Shown here: one piece after another, positions 1 to 8,648 of the stretch | Position numbering within the stretch: the stretch's first letter is position 1 | How the letters are laid out: each line of letters begins with the position of its first letter | NCBI GenBank assembly: GCA_951813615.1 | Contig: OX638377.1 | Span: forward strand, 868,001-932,000 | Source: an uncultured Latescibacterota bacterium | GTDB lineage: Bacteria > Latescibacterota > UBA2968 > UBA8231 | Direction of reading: 5' to 3' | Length of the DNA: 64,000 nt | Made by a program: the position numbers and the translations under genes | Notes under the pieces: model-generated | Databases searched by the model: none | Seen by the model: only the letters and a program-made list of their open reading frames with translations | Told to the model about the DNA's origin: nothing

Positions 1-684
1 CGCCAAGCCGGCGGCGAGGTCTTCGTCGATGCTGCGGGCAAAGCTCGGCTGATGCAGGCGACGCTACAGCCACTGACCTTTGGACTGCGCTTTTTCGACT
101 ACGATCTCGACGGCTACCAAGACCTGATCTTAGCCAATGGGCACATCGAGCCAGAGATCAACTCGACGCAGAAGGAGATCGAGTATCAGCAGGCTCCGCA
201 GTTGTTTTGGAATACCGGCGATGGGCGGATGGTTGAGGTGTCGGAGCAGACGGGCGGGCTGTTTCTCAAGCCGCTGGTGGCACGTGGGCTGGCTGTCGGC
301 GATATCGACGCCGATGGCGACTTGGACGTGCTGTTGACCACCAATGGCGGCCCGGCCTATCTATTGCGCAACGAGGGGCCGACCGGTCGCACGGTGACGC
401 TCGATCTGACGGGCAAGGCACCTAATCGAGACGCGATCGGCGCGAAGGTGACTGCGCAGGTGGGCGAACAAGAGCAGGTGTTCATGGTGCGCACAGGGTC
501 TTCCTATTTGAGCCACAGCCCAACGACGCTGACTGTTGGCTTGGGCGCGGCCGAGCAGATCGACCGCTTGGAGATTCGCTGGCCGGATGGGACGGTGGAA
601 GCCCTTGAACAACTCGTAGCCGGGGCGCGCTACGACATCGCGCAAGGTGAGGGGATTGTGGGGAAGAGGGCTTTTGCGCAGTAA
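1..684 (+). CDS. FG-GAP/VCBS repeat protein with ASPIC/UnbV C-terminus (5' truncated by window)
   Basis: The frame is open from base 1, so only the C-terminal 227 residues are present. Calcium-binding-type repeats are visible (FFDYDLDGYQDL near residue 35, DIDADGDLDV near 100). They are followed by an ASPIC/UnbV-type end with the GAKV and RWPDGTVE motifs typical of CRTAC1-like proteins. The family is extracellular or cell-surface, with a beta-propeller built from FG-GAP repeats; no catalytic role is established. The closest relatives inside this window are the proteins at 28289-30943 and 54966-56561. It is convergent with the minus-strand nitrilase gene, with only 6 bases between the stops. 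Confidence 0.85.
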   Translation, partial: RQAGGEVFVDAAGKARLMQATLQPLTFGLRFFDYDLDGYQDLILANGHIEPEINSTQKEIEYQQAPQLFWNTGDGRMVEVSEQTGGLFLKPLVARGLAVGDIDADGDLDVLLTTNGGPAYLLRNEGPTGRTVTLDLTGKAPNRDAIGAKVTAQVGEQEQVFMVRTGSSYLSHSPTTLTVGLGAAEQIDRLEIRWPDGTVEALEQLVAGARYDIAQGEGIVGKRAFAQ

Positions 685-690
685 GCTATT

Positions 691-1575
691 TCAACCGATC
701 AAGCGGCCCTTTTGGTCGTGGCTGACCTTGTCGGGGTCGTGCGGCCCGGAACGGGCGCGCTTGGCCTCTCCTTGTTGGTAGCGGTGGGGCATTTCCGTCT
801 GCCGCCATTGCAAAAAACTGCGTTCCTGCGCGTCGCGGTTGCGCGCCGAAGCTGGGGCTGGGATTTCGATGGTGGCGTAGGTGATTTCGCTTACCCGGCG
901 CGACAGAGCGACGATTTCTCCTTTGCTGATGACTAAGGTGACGCCGACGTTGGCCTCGACAATGGCGACGCCGTTTTCGCGCGCCCGGGCCAACACGGCG
1001 CGGTCTTGCTCTTTGGAGCGAGAGCCGAAGGAGGGGATGAGTAGGTATTGTGCTCCATCGAGCACGGGGATGCGGGCGATGTCGGGGTTCCAGCGGTCGT
1101 TGCAGATGAGGAAGCCGCAGCGGCCAAACGGCGTGTCAAAGGCGCGGGCATGGGCACCGAGGCGGTTGTACCACCAAGAGGGATGGTAGCCCTCGGCCAA
1201 CTGCATTTTGTGGTACTTGCCACACAGGCGGCCCCGGTGGTCGATGAAGACGGCGCAGTTGTACACATCGTCGCCGATGCGCTCGGCTAGCCCAAAGGCG
1301 AGGCATATTCCCAACTCGCGGGCCAGCTCGCGGAAGCGGCCAATGACCGGGCCGCGCGTGGTGACGGCCACGTCCCGCATCCGTTCTTCCGGCTCCTCTC
1401 CCGTGATCAGTTCCATAACCACATAGCCCTCCAGCACCCCTTCGGGCGCTAAGGCCAGTTGGGCACCGCCTTTGGCAGCGGCGCGGAACATGGCCTCCAA
1501 GTGATCGGCGTTGTCGGCTAGGTCGAATTTTTTAGGCCGGAAGGAAATGGCGGCGACATCTACAGATTGGTACAT
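691..1575 (-). CDS. carbon-nitrogen hydrolase (nitrilase superfamily)
   Basis: A 294-residue nitrilase-fold amidohydrolase. The catalytic triad is readable: Glu45 in LAPEGVLEG, Lys123 in KYHKMQLAE and Cys158 in GFLICNDRW. The family cleaves non-peptide C-N bonds (amides, N-carbamoyl compounds, nitriles) in the cytoplasm; the substrate cannot be read from the sequence. The ATG at 1575 has an AGGAGA ribosome site about 9 bases upstream. The gene lies 12 bases downstream of the GH32-like gene on the same strand, so they probably form a two-gene operon. A second nitrilase-fold gene at 10347-11216 is only distantly similar. Confidence 0.85.
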   Translation of the reverse strand: MYQSVDVAAISFRPKKFDLADNADHLEAMFRAAAKGGAQLALAPEGVLEGYVVMELITGEEPEERMRDVAVTTRGPVIGRFRELARELGICLAFGLAERIGDDVYNCAVFIDHRGRLCGKYHKMQLAEGYHPSWWYNRLGAHARAFDTPFGRCGFLICNDRWNPDIARIPVLDGAQYLLIPSFGSRSKEQDRAVLARARENGVAIVEANVGVTLVISKGEIVALSRRVSEITYATIEIPAPASARNRDAQERSFLQWRQTEMPHRYQQGEAKRARSGPHDPDKVSHDQKGRLIG

Positions 1576-1587
1576 GGGTTCCGTCTC

Positions 1588-2964
1588 CTATTCTTCTCTG
1601 CGGCAAAAGCGCAGTGCGTACAGGTCGGCGTCGTACATGACAAAGCGCAGGCGCACTGGCCGCCCGGCCAACGGGCCTACCTCAGCGCCCGATTCCCACT
1701 GCACTGCTAAGTCCGTCTGATCCTGAAAGAGCTCGGGCGAGTCGGCCAGCGACAGGCCGGGGAAGGGCTTGCCGTTTTCGTCTTGGACCTCGACGCGGAT
1801 GCTGCCGGCCGCGGAAGTGGACATATTGAGCCGCAACTGATCGCCGCTGAAGATCAGAGGTTTGGTGGTGAACTGGCCGCCGCGATAGGGTGCTTGCACC
1901 GAGGCGAAGCCATCGAGGCGCATGGTCAGGCGGCGGATGCAGGAAGTGGGCATGCGCCAGTGCTCGGTCATGTAGAGCGAGAGTTCGGCGGGTCCTGTGT
2001 GCAGTAGGCCGCGCATGATGTACACGCTGCGGTCGTGCCAATTGCCGGGGTCGGGTCCCGGGCGCACAAAGGCTTCGGGGAAGAGGCGGTCGAAGTGGAG
2101 GCCGTCGTGGCTGCTCATTAGCACGCCGTCGTTGACTCCGGGGTACGGCCAGTCGGGCGTGGGGCTGCGGCTGTTGACAAAGCGCGAGGGGAACATCAGG
2201 TAGAGGCCGGGGGAACGCTCGTAGGGAACGCAGGAGTTGGTGTACATATGCTCCAGCGGCGCATCGCCGGTGTCGATGGCTTCTAGCGGACTCCAGTGGA
2301 CAAAGTCGTCGGAGGTGGCGCGGCGGATCCAGCGCACGCCTTCCTTAAAGGCGCAAGTGGCACCGTGGCCTAGTTCGCCGTCGCTGCGAATGCCGCGAGT
2401 GTACATGATGTACTGGCCGGTCCATGGGTCGCGGAAGGCGATGTTGTGCGAGTCGAACGGGCCTTCGGTCTGCACGGGTTCGGGGTTTTTGCGCCAGTGG
2501 AAACCGTCGGGCGAGGTCGCCGTGTAAATGGCACCGCGCCGGCCGATGCCTTTGTAGCGCTCTTGCTCTGGGGCTTGTGGATCGAGGAACGGGGAGAAGT
2601 TGACTAGGTCGGGATCGTCGATGACCAAGTTGTTGGCTGTCGAGCCTTGGAAGTCGATTAGGCCCAGTTCTGGTTTGTGCCAAGTGATGCCGTCGCTGCT
2701 TTCGACGTAGGCAGTGCAGGCTCGATCGGTTTTGTTGTTGTCGGCGTGGGGGATGCAGCGGTACCAGGCGCGGAAGCGGTCGCCGTCTTTGAAGAGCACG
2801 GCGTAGGCGAGGCCACCTTCTTCCCAGGGATGGTCGATGCGCACTGCGGCGTTGCGGCGCATGGGTTGGTGGAGGACTTGGCGGGCGTCTTGTAGCTCGT
2901 CGATGAGGCGGCGGTCGAGCAGTAGTTGGCGGTTGGAGCCGATGGGGATGGGGGTGTTGGGCAT
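1588..2964 (-). CDS. GH32-like five-bladed beta-propeller protein
   Basis: 458 residues. The N-terminal segment (SNRQLLLDRRLIDEL, then HPWEEGGLAYAVLFKDGD) and later blade motifs (ESSDGITWHKPELG near residue 90, SHDGLHFDRLFPEAF near 280) match a group of proteins usually annotated as GH32/GH43-like hydrolases in Planctomycetes and Poribacteria-like genomes. The specific activity is unknown. There is no obvious signal peptide. It is the first gene of an apparent operon with the nitrilase. A 72-bp piece of its 5' coding region (2767-2838) recurs at 8507-8578, on the far side of the CBASS island. Confidence 0.7.
   Translation of the reverse strand: MPNTPIPIGSNRQLLLDRRLIDELQDARQVLHQPMRRNAAVRIDHPWEEGGLAYAVLFKDGDRFRAWYRCIPHADNNKTDRACTAYVESSDGITWHKPELGLIDFQGSTANNLVIDDPDLVNFSPFLDPQAPEQERYKGIGRRGAIYTATSPDGFHWRKNPEPVQTEGPFDSHNIAFRDPWTGQYIMYTRGIRSDGELGHGATCAFKEGVRWIRRATSDDFVHWSPLEAIDTGDAPLEHMYTNSCVPYERSPGLYLMFPSRFVNSRSPTPDWPYPGVNDGVLMSSHDGLHFDRLFPEAFVRPGPDPGNWHDRSVYIMRGLLHTGPAELSLYMTEHWRMPTSCIRRLTMRLDGFASVQAPYRGGQFTTKPLIFSGDQLRLNMSTSAAGSIRVEVQDENGKPFPGLSLADSPELFQDQTDLAVQWESGAEVGPLAGRPVRLRFVMYDADLYALRFCRREE
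2767..2838. repeat. 72-bp direct repeat, left copy (inside GH32-like gene)
   Basis: This stretch matches 8507-8578 in the same orientation at 69 of 72 bases (differences at 2815, 2822 and 2832). Read on the minus strand it encodes about 24 residues of the GH32-like protein, starting at IDHPWEEGG. The two copies lie 5740 bases apart and bracket the ATPase and CBASS genes. Confidence 0.9.
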
Positions 2965-3198
2965 GGTGGCCTCGGGGGTTGGTAGTTGGAGCGTCGGCGG
3001 GCGTATTATAGCTAACGTAGGGCTGATCTACAACTTGGCCGGTCTGATTGGGGGCGGTCCCCCTTTGCTGACGGTGGCCGGGGTTGGCGACGAAAAAGTC
3101 TCCGGCGCAGCAGCTTGGGGTGCCCACAACACGGCCGACTGAGCCTCACGCAGATCCAGACCGGATCATCTACATGTTATTAATCTCTGGTTACTTAG

Positions 3199-3225
3199 TT
3201 GACTAAATTAATATTATTATATAAA
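3199..3225 (+). promoter_or_regulatory. candidate sigma70-type promoter for the ATPase gene
   Basis: In a strikingly AT-rich patch (about 3175-3240) a TTGACT box (3199-3204) is followed after 15 bases by TATAAA (3220-3225). Shifted -10 choices give a 16-17 base spacer. The patch contrasts with the GC-rich surroundings and directly precedes the ribosome site at 3245-3250. The rest of 2965-3260 holds nothing else that I recognise. Confidence 0.4.
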
Positions 3226-3260
3226 TTTAATCTATCAACTCTACGGAGGTGAATATCGAC

Positions 3261-4466
3261 ATGGCTGAGTTCTCAAACCCGTTTCGTCCAGGTGCCGGCC
3301 ACCAGCCGCCATACTTGGCCGGGAGGCATGCGGAGCGTGAAGAGTTTCTTCGCCTGCTCGGGCAAAGCACGATTCTAGAAAACATGGTCCTGACGGGGCT
3401 TCGAGGAGTAGGAAAGACGGTGCTCCTCGACTCGTTCAAGCCTTTGGCAACGAGCCTCGGGTGGGTGTGGGTAGGGACCGATCTTTCTGAGTCCACAAGT
3501 ATCAGCGAGCACAACATGGCAATCCGGATCTGCACGGACCTATCTCCGGTCACCTCGAGCCTAGTCGTGGAAACCGGAGAGGTACGTCGCGTCGGATTTG
3601 ACGCTGACACAGACCGAATCTCGAGTACCCTCACCTATCAGGTCCTTATAGAGATCTACAAACACATCCCCGGTCTGTCGCTCGACAAGATCAAGGGGGT
3701 TCTGGAAATCGTGTGGCGCGCTCTATCGAAGGAGCAACACGTACGTGGGATCATATTTGCCTACGATGAGGCACAAAACCTCACTGACCAGTCGGAAAAG
3801 GACCAGTTTCCTCTGTCTCTGCTGCTCGATTGCTTTCAGTCTCTGCAAAGAAAGGGTCTGCCTTTGATACTCGTCTTGACCGGCCTTCCGACGTTGTTCC
3901 CCAAGCTGGTGGAAGCGCGGACGTTTTCCGAGAGAATGTTTAGAGTCGTGTCTCTGCAGAGTCTCAACAAGTCGGAAAGCGAAGAGGCAATTCGGAAACC
4001 GGTAGAAGATGCTGAGTGCCCGGTGCGTCTTAGTGACAACTCCGTCAATACGATAATCAACATGTCCGGCGGCTATCCGTACTTCATCCAGTTCATCTGC
4101 AGGGAGGTGTACGACGCGTTCATTCAGAGGATCGATAAGGGGAAACGCGCGTTGGTTCCCGCTGCGGAGATCGAACAGAAACTCGACATAGACTTCTTTG
4201 CCGGGCGATGGGCTCGTGCATCTGATCGGCAGAGGGCGTTGCTGTTCGTAATTTCTCGGCTTGAGAGCTGTGACGATGAGTTCACGGTCCAAGAAGTGGT
4301 CGAGGAATCCAAGCGGGCCTTGGACAAACCGTTCAGCAGTAGCCATGTCAATCAGATGCTCGTCGCCCTTGCCTCCCAAGGACTGGTGTACAAGAATCGA
4401 CATGGCAAGTATTCCTTCGCAGTGCCGCTATTGGGCCAATTCATCAGCCGACAGGAGCAAGGGTAG
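3261..4466 (+). CDS. ORC/AAA_16-type ATPase with C-terminal winged helix
   Basis: 401 residues from ATG 3261, chosen because GGAGGT (3245-3250) sits about 10 bases upstream; the in-frame GTG at 3249 overlaps that site. Walker A is GLRGVGKT (residues 46-53) and Walker B is IIFAYDEAQ (near 165-172). Residues about 330-395 look like a winged-helix DNA-binding domain (FTVQEVVEESKRAL then MLVALASQGLVYK). The architecture resembles archaeal-type STAND/ORC ATPases found in mobile and defence regions. It lies 85 bases upstream of the TIR-SAVED gene on the same strand, so it may be part of the defence island, but a functional link is inference. Confidence 0.7.
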   Translation: MAEFSNPFRPGAGHQPPYLAGRHAEREEFLRLLGQSTILENMVLTGLRGVGKTVLLDSFKPLATSLGWVWVGTDLSESTSISEHNMAIRICTDLSPVTSSLVVETGEVRRVGFDADTDRISSTLTYQVLIEIYKHIPGLSLDKIKGVLEIVWRALSKEQHVRGIIFAYDEAQNLTDQSEKDQFPLSLLLDCFQSLQRKGLPLILVLTGLPTLFPKLVEARTFSERMFRVVSLQSLNKSESEEAIRKPVEDAECPVRLSDNSVNTIINMSGGYPYFIQFICREVYDAFIQRIDKGKRALVPAAEIEQKLDIDFFAGRWARASDRQRALLFVISRLESCDDEFTVQEVVEESKRALDKPFSSSHVNQMLVALASQGLVYKNRHGKYSFAVPLLGQFISRQEQG

Positions 4467-4551
4467 ATAGAGTTATTCTCCCAACATGGCAGATTACTGG
4501 CCTGACCAGTGCAAACCACAGGTCGGATCTTCACCCAAGTAAGAATTGTAT

Positions 4552-5879
4552 ATGGTGCGTCTTGGAAAACTTCTCCGCCGCATTGGTCGGTGCCCATCCC
4601 CAGTTGCTATTAGCTCGGTTGATCCTCGTGGGCCCGTCTTCGTCTCGTATCGGACAAGCGACGGTTCCGATCTCGCGACCAATACCGCGTGGGCGTTGCG
4701 AGCCGCCGGAGTGCCGGTCTGGTATGACTCCCACCAGGGGATACAAGGAACAGGCTTGCTGAGGCGCTCGGATCTGGCCTCTCGGGTGCCGTGCTGCTTG
4801 TAACGCCCGAAATCAAACATTCTGAGGTAGTGCGCGAGATTGAGCTCCCGCAACTGCTGCAACTATCAGAGAACCAAGACTTTACTTTCTCCGTCCTGTC
4901 GACAATTGAGCATGAGTCAGGTAAGCTCGACTATGGGGCACCCGACAGACTCTTGCTCAGCCTGAGGGTACACTACAGAATTTCATGCAGGAACCGGCGG
5001 GCACCCAGCGCCAACTAGCAGACGCCGCGCGTTCGCAGTGTCAGCGACGTATGCAGTTGGTCCGGAGGGAGGTCGAGGCTGCGGACTGGGTCATTACCTT
5101 TGATGTGCAGACCCGTATTCCACCCTTTGCAACACGCGTTGATTCAGACCTCGTCTTACGTCTACGCCCGCCGATGGACGGAGACCGACGGCCGCACTAC
5201 GAAGGTTTGCGTGACCTGCAATTGTTCCTAGTCGATCTCCCACAACTCGTAGCGCTCGCAGGTGCCGAGCACGCGACAGTGCGAGGTGGTGCACATCTCT
5301 CGGTCGCTTATGCACTCGGAGCAGCGTTGCCCACGACGCTCATTGGGCGCATAGGGGTTTTCGACACCACTGGCGAATATATGGTCGCTCACAGGCAACG
5401 CGCCCGTGCCGAATGGAACGAACGAACTGCTGGAGGTCGAGACCTCACGAGTTTTTGCGTCAACTGGGGCGGTCCTTGTGTACCTAGACCTGCTCCCGAC
5501 GCTGAGCAGCTCTGCTTTTGACGACCTCGTGGCCGAGGGTGGCGACCGGTTTGCTAGCGCGGTTCACGTTCGCCCACTTCGGGACGGCAACCTGAAGCCG
5601 GAGGAAGCGGCAGCAATCACTGGTGAAGCGTCGCGAGTCATACGGGATCTGACCGGTCGGTTCCATACCTCTGAGATGCACCTATTGCTGCGGTGTCCGT
5701 GGACGGTCGCGCTCCTTCTCGGACGTACGCTCAATACCATACGTGTCCATCTGTACGAGTGGGAGGACGGCCCGGACGACCGAGGAAATCCCGCAAGGCC
5801 GAGGTACTTACCGAGTCTTGTAGTGCGCTCAGGTGCCGGTGGGAGCCCGATTGAGGCCGTCACCCTGCCTACCCGTTAG
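4552..5879 (+). pseudogene. TIR-SAVED CBASS effector, broken by three frame changes
   Basis: The N-terminal TIR domain reads PVFVSYRTSDGSDLA and AGVPVWYD in frame 1. It then continues in another frame from about 4728 (LPPGDTRNRLAEALGSG, LLVTPEIKHSEVVREIELP). The protein moves again near 4952 (DRL then LAQPEGTLQNF) and near 5381 (TGEY then WSLTGNAPV). The C-terminal half is a SAVED domain with the hallmark HLLLRCPWTVALLLGR. TIR-SAVED proteins bind a cyclic trinucleotide through SAVED, form filaments, and cleave NAD+ with the TIR domain. Reassembled length is about 443 residues, normal for the family. Two lesions look like one-base losses and the third like a one-base gain. As written the gene cannot make the full protein. 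ATG 4552 is a guess; TTG 4546 is the alternative. Confidence 0.8.
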
Positions 5880-5902
5880 TAACTATTTTGAGGAGAAACT
5901 TT

Positions 5903-6943
5903 ATGGCAACGCTACGAAGCCAATTCGACCAAGCACTGACAAATATCGAGATCAATAAGGACAAGGCCAAGCGGGCCATCAATGTGCATACCGAGATCCG
6001 CGACGTGCTAGAGAAGGACGAGAAGCTCACCGAGTGGGGCGTCGACACTAAATTGATTGGGTCATATAGCCGGGACACTGGCATCTACCCAGGAAAGGAC
6101 GTCGACGTGTTCGTGAAGCTGACCAAACTCGACACGAAGAGCGAGCCGAAGGACGTCTACAATGCCGTTTGGGACGCGCTTCAGAAGGAATACGGGGATG
6201 CCAAAGAAGGAGGACGTGCAGAGCAGCAGGCTCGGAGTGTGAAGGTCACGTTTCCCGATAAAGGCATTTCTAGCGGAGCAAACTCGTCGTTCGCGGTAGA
6301 TGCTGTGCCCGCGGTGCAGGACGGTGAGCACTGGGCAATCCCCACTAAAGACCGGAACCGCTGGACCGCCAGCACCGGGCGATGGGTAACTACAGACCCA
6401 GAACGTTTCGGCGATATGTCGAGTACTTTTAGCACGTCGCAACTGAGCCCGGTAGTGGGAGGGCGCAACGCGTACAAGCCCATCGTAAAGCTGATGCGCC
6501 AAGCACGACGTACGCACCTAGGGGACAAACGCCCTAGAGGGCTGTTCGTCGAATTCGCGACATATGAGGCGTGGGTCTCGGGTACCGTGACTGGAGACGA
6601 ATGGGGTCCGCTTTTGGCGCAGACCCTTCGGCTCGTCGCTAAGCGGTTCGCTGATGCTGCCATTTGGCCTCTATGCGACCCCGTGCTCGGCACCCCCGTT
6701 GAGCCGCCAGTTGATGAAAAGGACCTCGCCAACGCTGCCGCTGTCTTTTCAGAGCTTGCGGATCTCGCCGATCAGGCCCTCAACTTGGATGACTGCCAAG
6801 CCGCTCTTAAATGGCGCAAGATACTGGGCAGCAACGACCGGGCCGACCCGGTGTTCCCACTTCCTCCCGGCTGTGAAGCCAGCGGCAACCGTATGGTACC
6901 AATTGTGCCAGTAAGCCGTCCTGAGGCTCGGAGCTTCGGTTGA
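5903..6943 (+). CDS. CD-NTase (CBASS cyclic-oligonucleotide synthase)
   Basis: 346 residues from ATG 5903, with AGGAGA at 5891-5896. The nucleotidyltransferase core is intact: LIGSYSRDTG (GS at 53-54), DVDVF with Asp66 and Asp68, and the third metal ligand Asp133 in FAVDAVPA. The enzyme senses phage infection and makes a cyclic di- or trinucleotide that activates the effector encoded just upstream. The end matches the family's usual length with no lesion, unlike its neighbours. It starts 23 bases after the effector's stop and overlaps the next gene by four bases (TTGA), indicating one operon. The product nucleotide is probably a cyclic trinucleotide because SAVED effectors commonly bind those; this is inference. 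Confidence 0.88.
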   Translation: MATLRSQFDQALTNIEINKDKAKRAINVHTEIRDVLEKDEKLTEWGVDTKLIGSYSRDTGIYPGKDVDVFVKLTKLDTKSEPKDVYNAVWDALQKEYGDAKEGGRAEQQARSVKVTFPDKGISSGANSSFAVDAVPAVQDGEHWAIPTKDRNRWTASTGRWVTTDPERFGDMSSTFSTSQLSPVVGGRNAYKPIVKLMRQARRTHLGDKRPRGLFVEFATYEAWVSGTVTGDEWGPLLAQTLRLVAKRFADAAIWPLCDPVLGTPVEPPVDEKDLANAAAVFSELADLADQALNLDDCQAALKWRKILGSNDRADPVFPLPPGCEASGNRMVPIVPVSRPEARSFG

Positions 6944-7716
6944 GTACCGTAGCTGTCGATTGCTTCGACGAAGCGTCGCTTGGGGCATTCACCGCCGAAC
7001 TTGTGGCAGCCGGATTCGAGCCGATCTCTGTCTCTGGTCACAGGATGTGGAGAGGCCCCATCCACTCAGCGTTCGCCTCCCTGACTAACGCAACGACTAT
7101 GGATATTGCCATTGTCCCAGGATGGCCGTTCCAGCCACCAGCCCTCTTTGTTTCGGGTTTGGATACAAACCACTCGACCCTCGATGGTCTTGTCTGTATG
7201 TGGCGCGAAGGTGACCCTAGTCTTCGCTGGCTAACCGTCGAGGGCCTATTCTCGAGGGTCGTGGAATGGTGCGAGAACGCTAAGGGCGGCTGGGAGAATG
7301 ACGATCTCGGCCGTGACGCTTTCCTGAACTTCAAGCGTAAAGATCGGCATATAGCGACCTTTGATCTTCCGACGCTTGGTACAGGTAACGGTGGGTGGGG
7401 CGACTTTCATGGCGTGGTGAATACTGGCTCCTGCCGGGTTGAATTGAGACCGGGGCGCTTGGCGTCGTCGAAGCGACTGCGGGGGCTTTGGTTCCGTGTA
7501 GGAAAATTAGATACACCACCACCCCGACAACTTTCCGAAGTGTCGCGTTGCCTATCAAGAGCTCAGCGGAAAGGGCTGGAGCGGGCTCTTCGTGACCGAC
7601 GTAAGCCCGACGCGCTCGTCGCCAGTGGCGGCGTCGATCTCATCCTATTCTGCTGGGAGCGTAGGGGTCGAATCGATCTATTGGTGATGGCATGCAAAGG
7701 AATGGACAACTCATGA
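6940..7716 (+). CDS. E2-like ubiquitin-conjugating domain of a Cap2-type protein
   Basis: 258 residues to the TGA at 7714-7716. Residues 50-110 show the prokaryotic E2 pattern: a WPFQPP segment (62-67) and the catalytic Cys86 in DGLVCMWREGDPSLRW. In type II CBASS, E2 and E1 domains conjugate the C-terminus of the CD-NTase to a target to prime it. The TTG start overlaps the cyclase stop, suggesting translational coupling. Downstream of the TGA the same frame continues without a break into the E1 domain (EAIALQTGPNDE then RIATVFGAGALGG). The gene was therefore probably an E2-E1 fusion, and the TGA is either a nonsense mutation or a sequence error. Confidence 0.75.
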   Translation: MSTVAVDCFDEASLGAFTAELVAAGFEPISVSGHRMWRGPIHSAFASLTNATTMDIAIVPGWPFQPPALFVSGLDTNHSTLDGLVCMWREGDPSLRWLTVEGLFSRVVEWCENAKGGWENDDLGRDAFLNFKRKDRHIATFDLPTLGTGNGGWGDFHGVVNTGSCRVELRPGRLASSKRLRGLWFRVGKLDTPPPRQLSEVSRCLSRAQRKGLERALRDRRKPDALVASGGVDLILFCWERRGRIDLLVMACKGMDNS

Positions 7717-8546
7717 GAGGCAATTGCGTTGCAGACAGGACCGAATGACGAACGTAGCCTCATTCTCAGGGCGGGGCCGGACGCACCAACTCTGCGTAGC
7801 CGCATAGCTACGGTGTTCGGTGCCGGGGCATTGGGTGGAAAGTGGCAGTGGCACTGGCAGAGAGCGGTCTTGGCTCACTGGATTTAGTGGATGGCGACGT
7901 GCTGGCACCGGGTAATGTGGTGAGACACGTCGCAGGCCATGACCAAGTAGGTGCTTCCAAAGTGCGAGCAGTCGAAGCCGTGATTAGGAATCACGCTCCT
8001 TGGACCGAGGTCACTTGTCAGGAAAAGTCTCCTAATACTCCGAGCGACATCGGAGCGCTCATCGCCAACGCCGATGTCATCGTCGATGCGACTGGGGATG
8101 CTGCTTTTACTCAAGCACTGGCTATGACTGCGAGCGCCGCAGGGAAACCCCTCATCGCAGGGGCACTGTACCGGGGCGGTTTCATCGCGCGCGTACAGCG
8201 ACAGGCACTGATGGATGACACGCCGATAAAGCAGCGGGCAGAATTACCACAATATCTGGCTATCCCTCCCGGTGACGACAGTGAGGATCTTGCAATACCT
8301 GATGTAGGTTGCTCGGCCCCAGTTAATAACGCACCGCCCGCTGCGGTGCTGTCATGCTCCTCCCTCATGGTGCAAGCCGTAATTGCCGTCCTGACTAAAC
8401 GCTTTGAGTTCGATGACGAAGTCATCGATGTTTACAGGCCACTCTCCGAACCGCCGTTTGATCGCATCGGGCGGGTAGATATCACTCGTGCCGATCACCA
8501 CAATACGGCGCGGAAGCGGTCGCCGTCTTTGAAGAGCACGGCGTAG
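7717..8546 (+). pseudogene. E1/ThiF-like adenylyltransferase domain of Cap2, frameshifted and 3'-truncated
   Basis: The glycine-rich nucleotide motif RIATVFGAGALGG lies in frame 1 (about 7798-7836). The following helix VAVALAESGLG and the acidic motif LVDGDVLAPGNVVRHV are in frame 0, so about one base is missing near 7840. Downstream are GASKVRAVEAVI, VDATGD and a candidate catalytic Cys in VGCSAPVNNAPP. The last 13 residues (TARKRSPSLKSTA) are encoded by the 72-bp GH32-derived repeat, so the natural C-terminus has been replaced. No good start codon precedes the domain; TTG 7729 is the only plausible one. The JAB-type deconjugase (Cap3) usual in type II CBASS is absent. Confidence 0.75.
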
Positions 8547-8578
8547 GCGAGGCCGCCTTCTCCCCAGGGATAGTCGAT
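8507..8578 (-). pseudogene. fragment of GH32-like gene; right copy of the 72-bp direct repeat
   Basis: On the minus strand this encodes IDYPWGEGGLAYAVLFKDGD and four more residues, nearly identical to the N-terminal region of the GH32-like protein at 1588-2964. Nucleotide match with 2767-2838 is 69 of 72. A shorter shared string (CATGGGTTG, 8587-8595 against 2860-2868) suggests that weak homology extended further. Nothing else of the gene remains here. The fragment fuses to the 3' end of the E1 gene and marks the right edge of the CBASS segment. Confidence 0.8.
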
Positions 8579-8648
8579 TTGGCTTACATGGGTTGTAAAT
8601 TTACCGAAGGATGTCCTCGGTGGTCAGAATGAAGCCAAAGGAACAAAA

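Noticed and set aside
3227..3634. Minus-strand frame opposite the ATPase gene
   Set aside because: The plus strand has Walker motifs and a ribosome site; the minus frame lacks any domain.
4552..5879. Programmed ribosomal frameshifting in the TIR-SAVED gene
   Set aside because: Three changes in both directions with no slippery heptamers or consistent sites make programming implausible.
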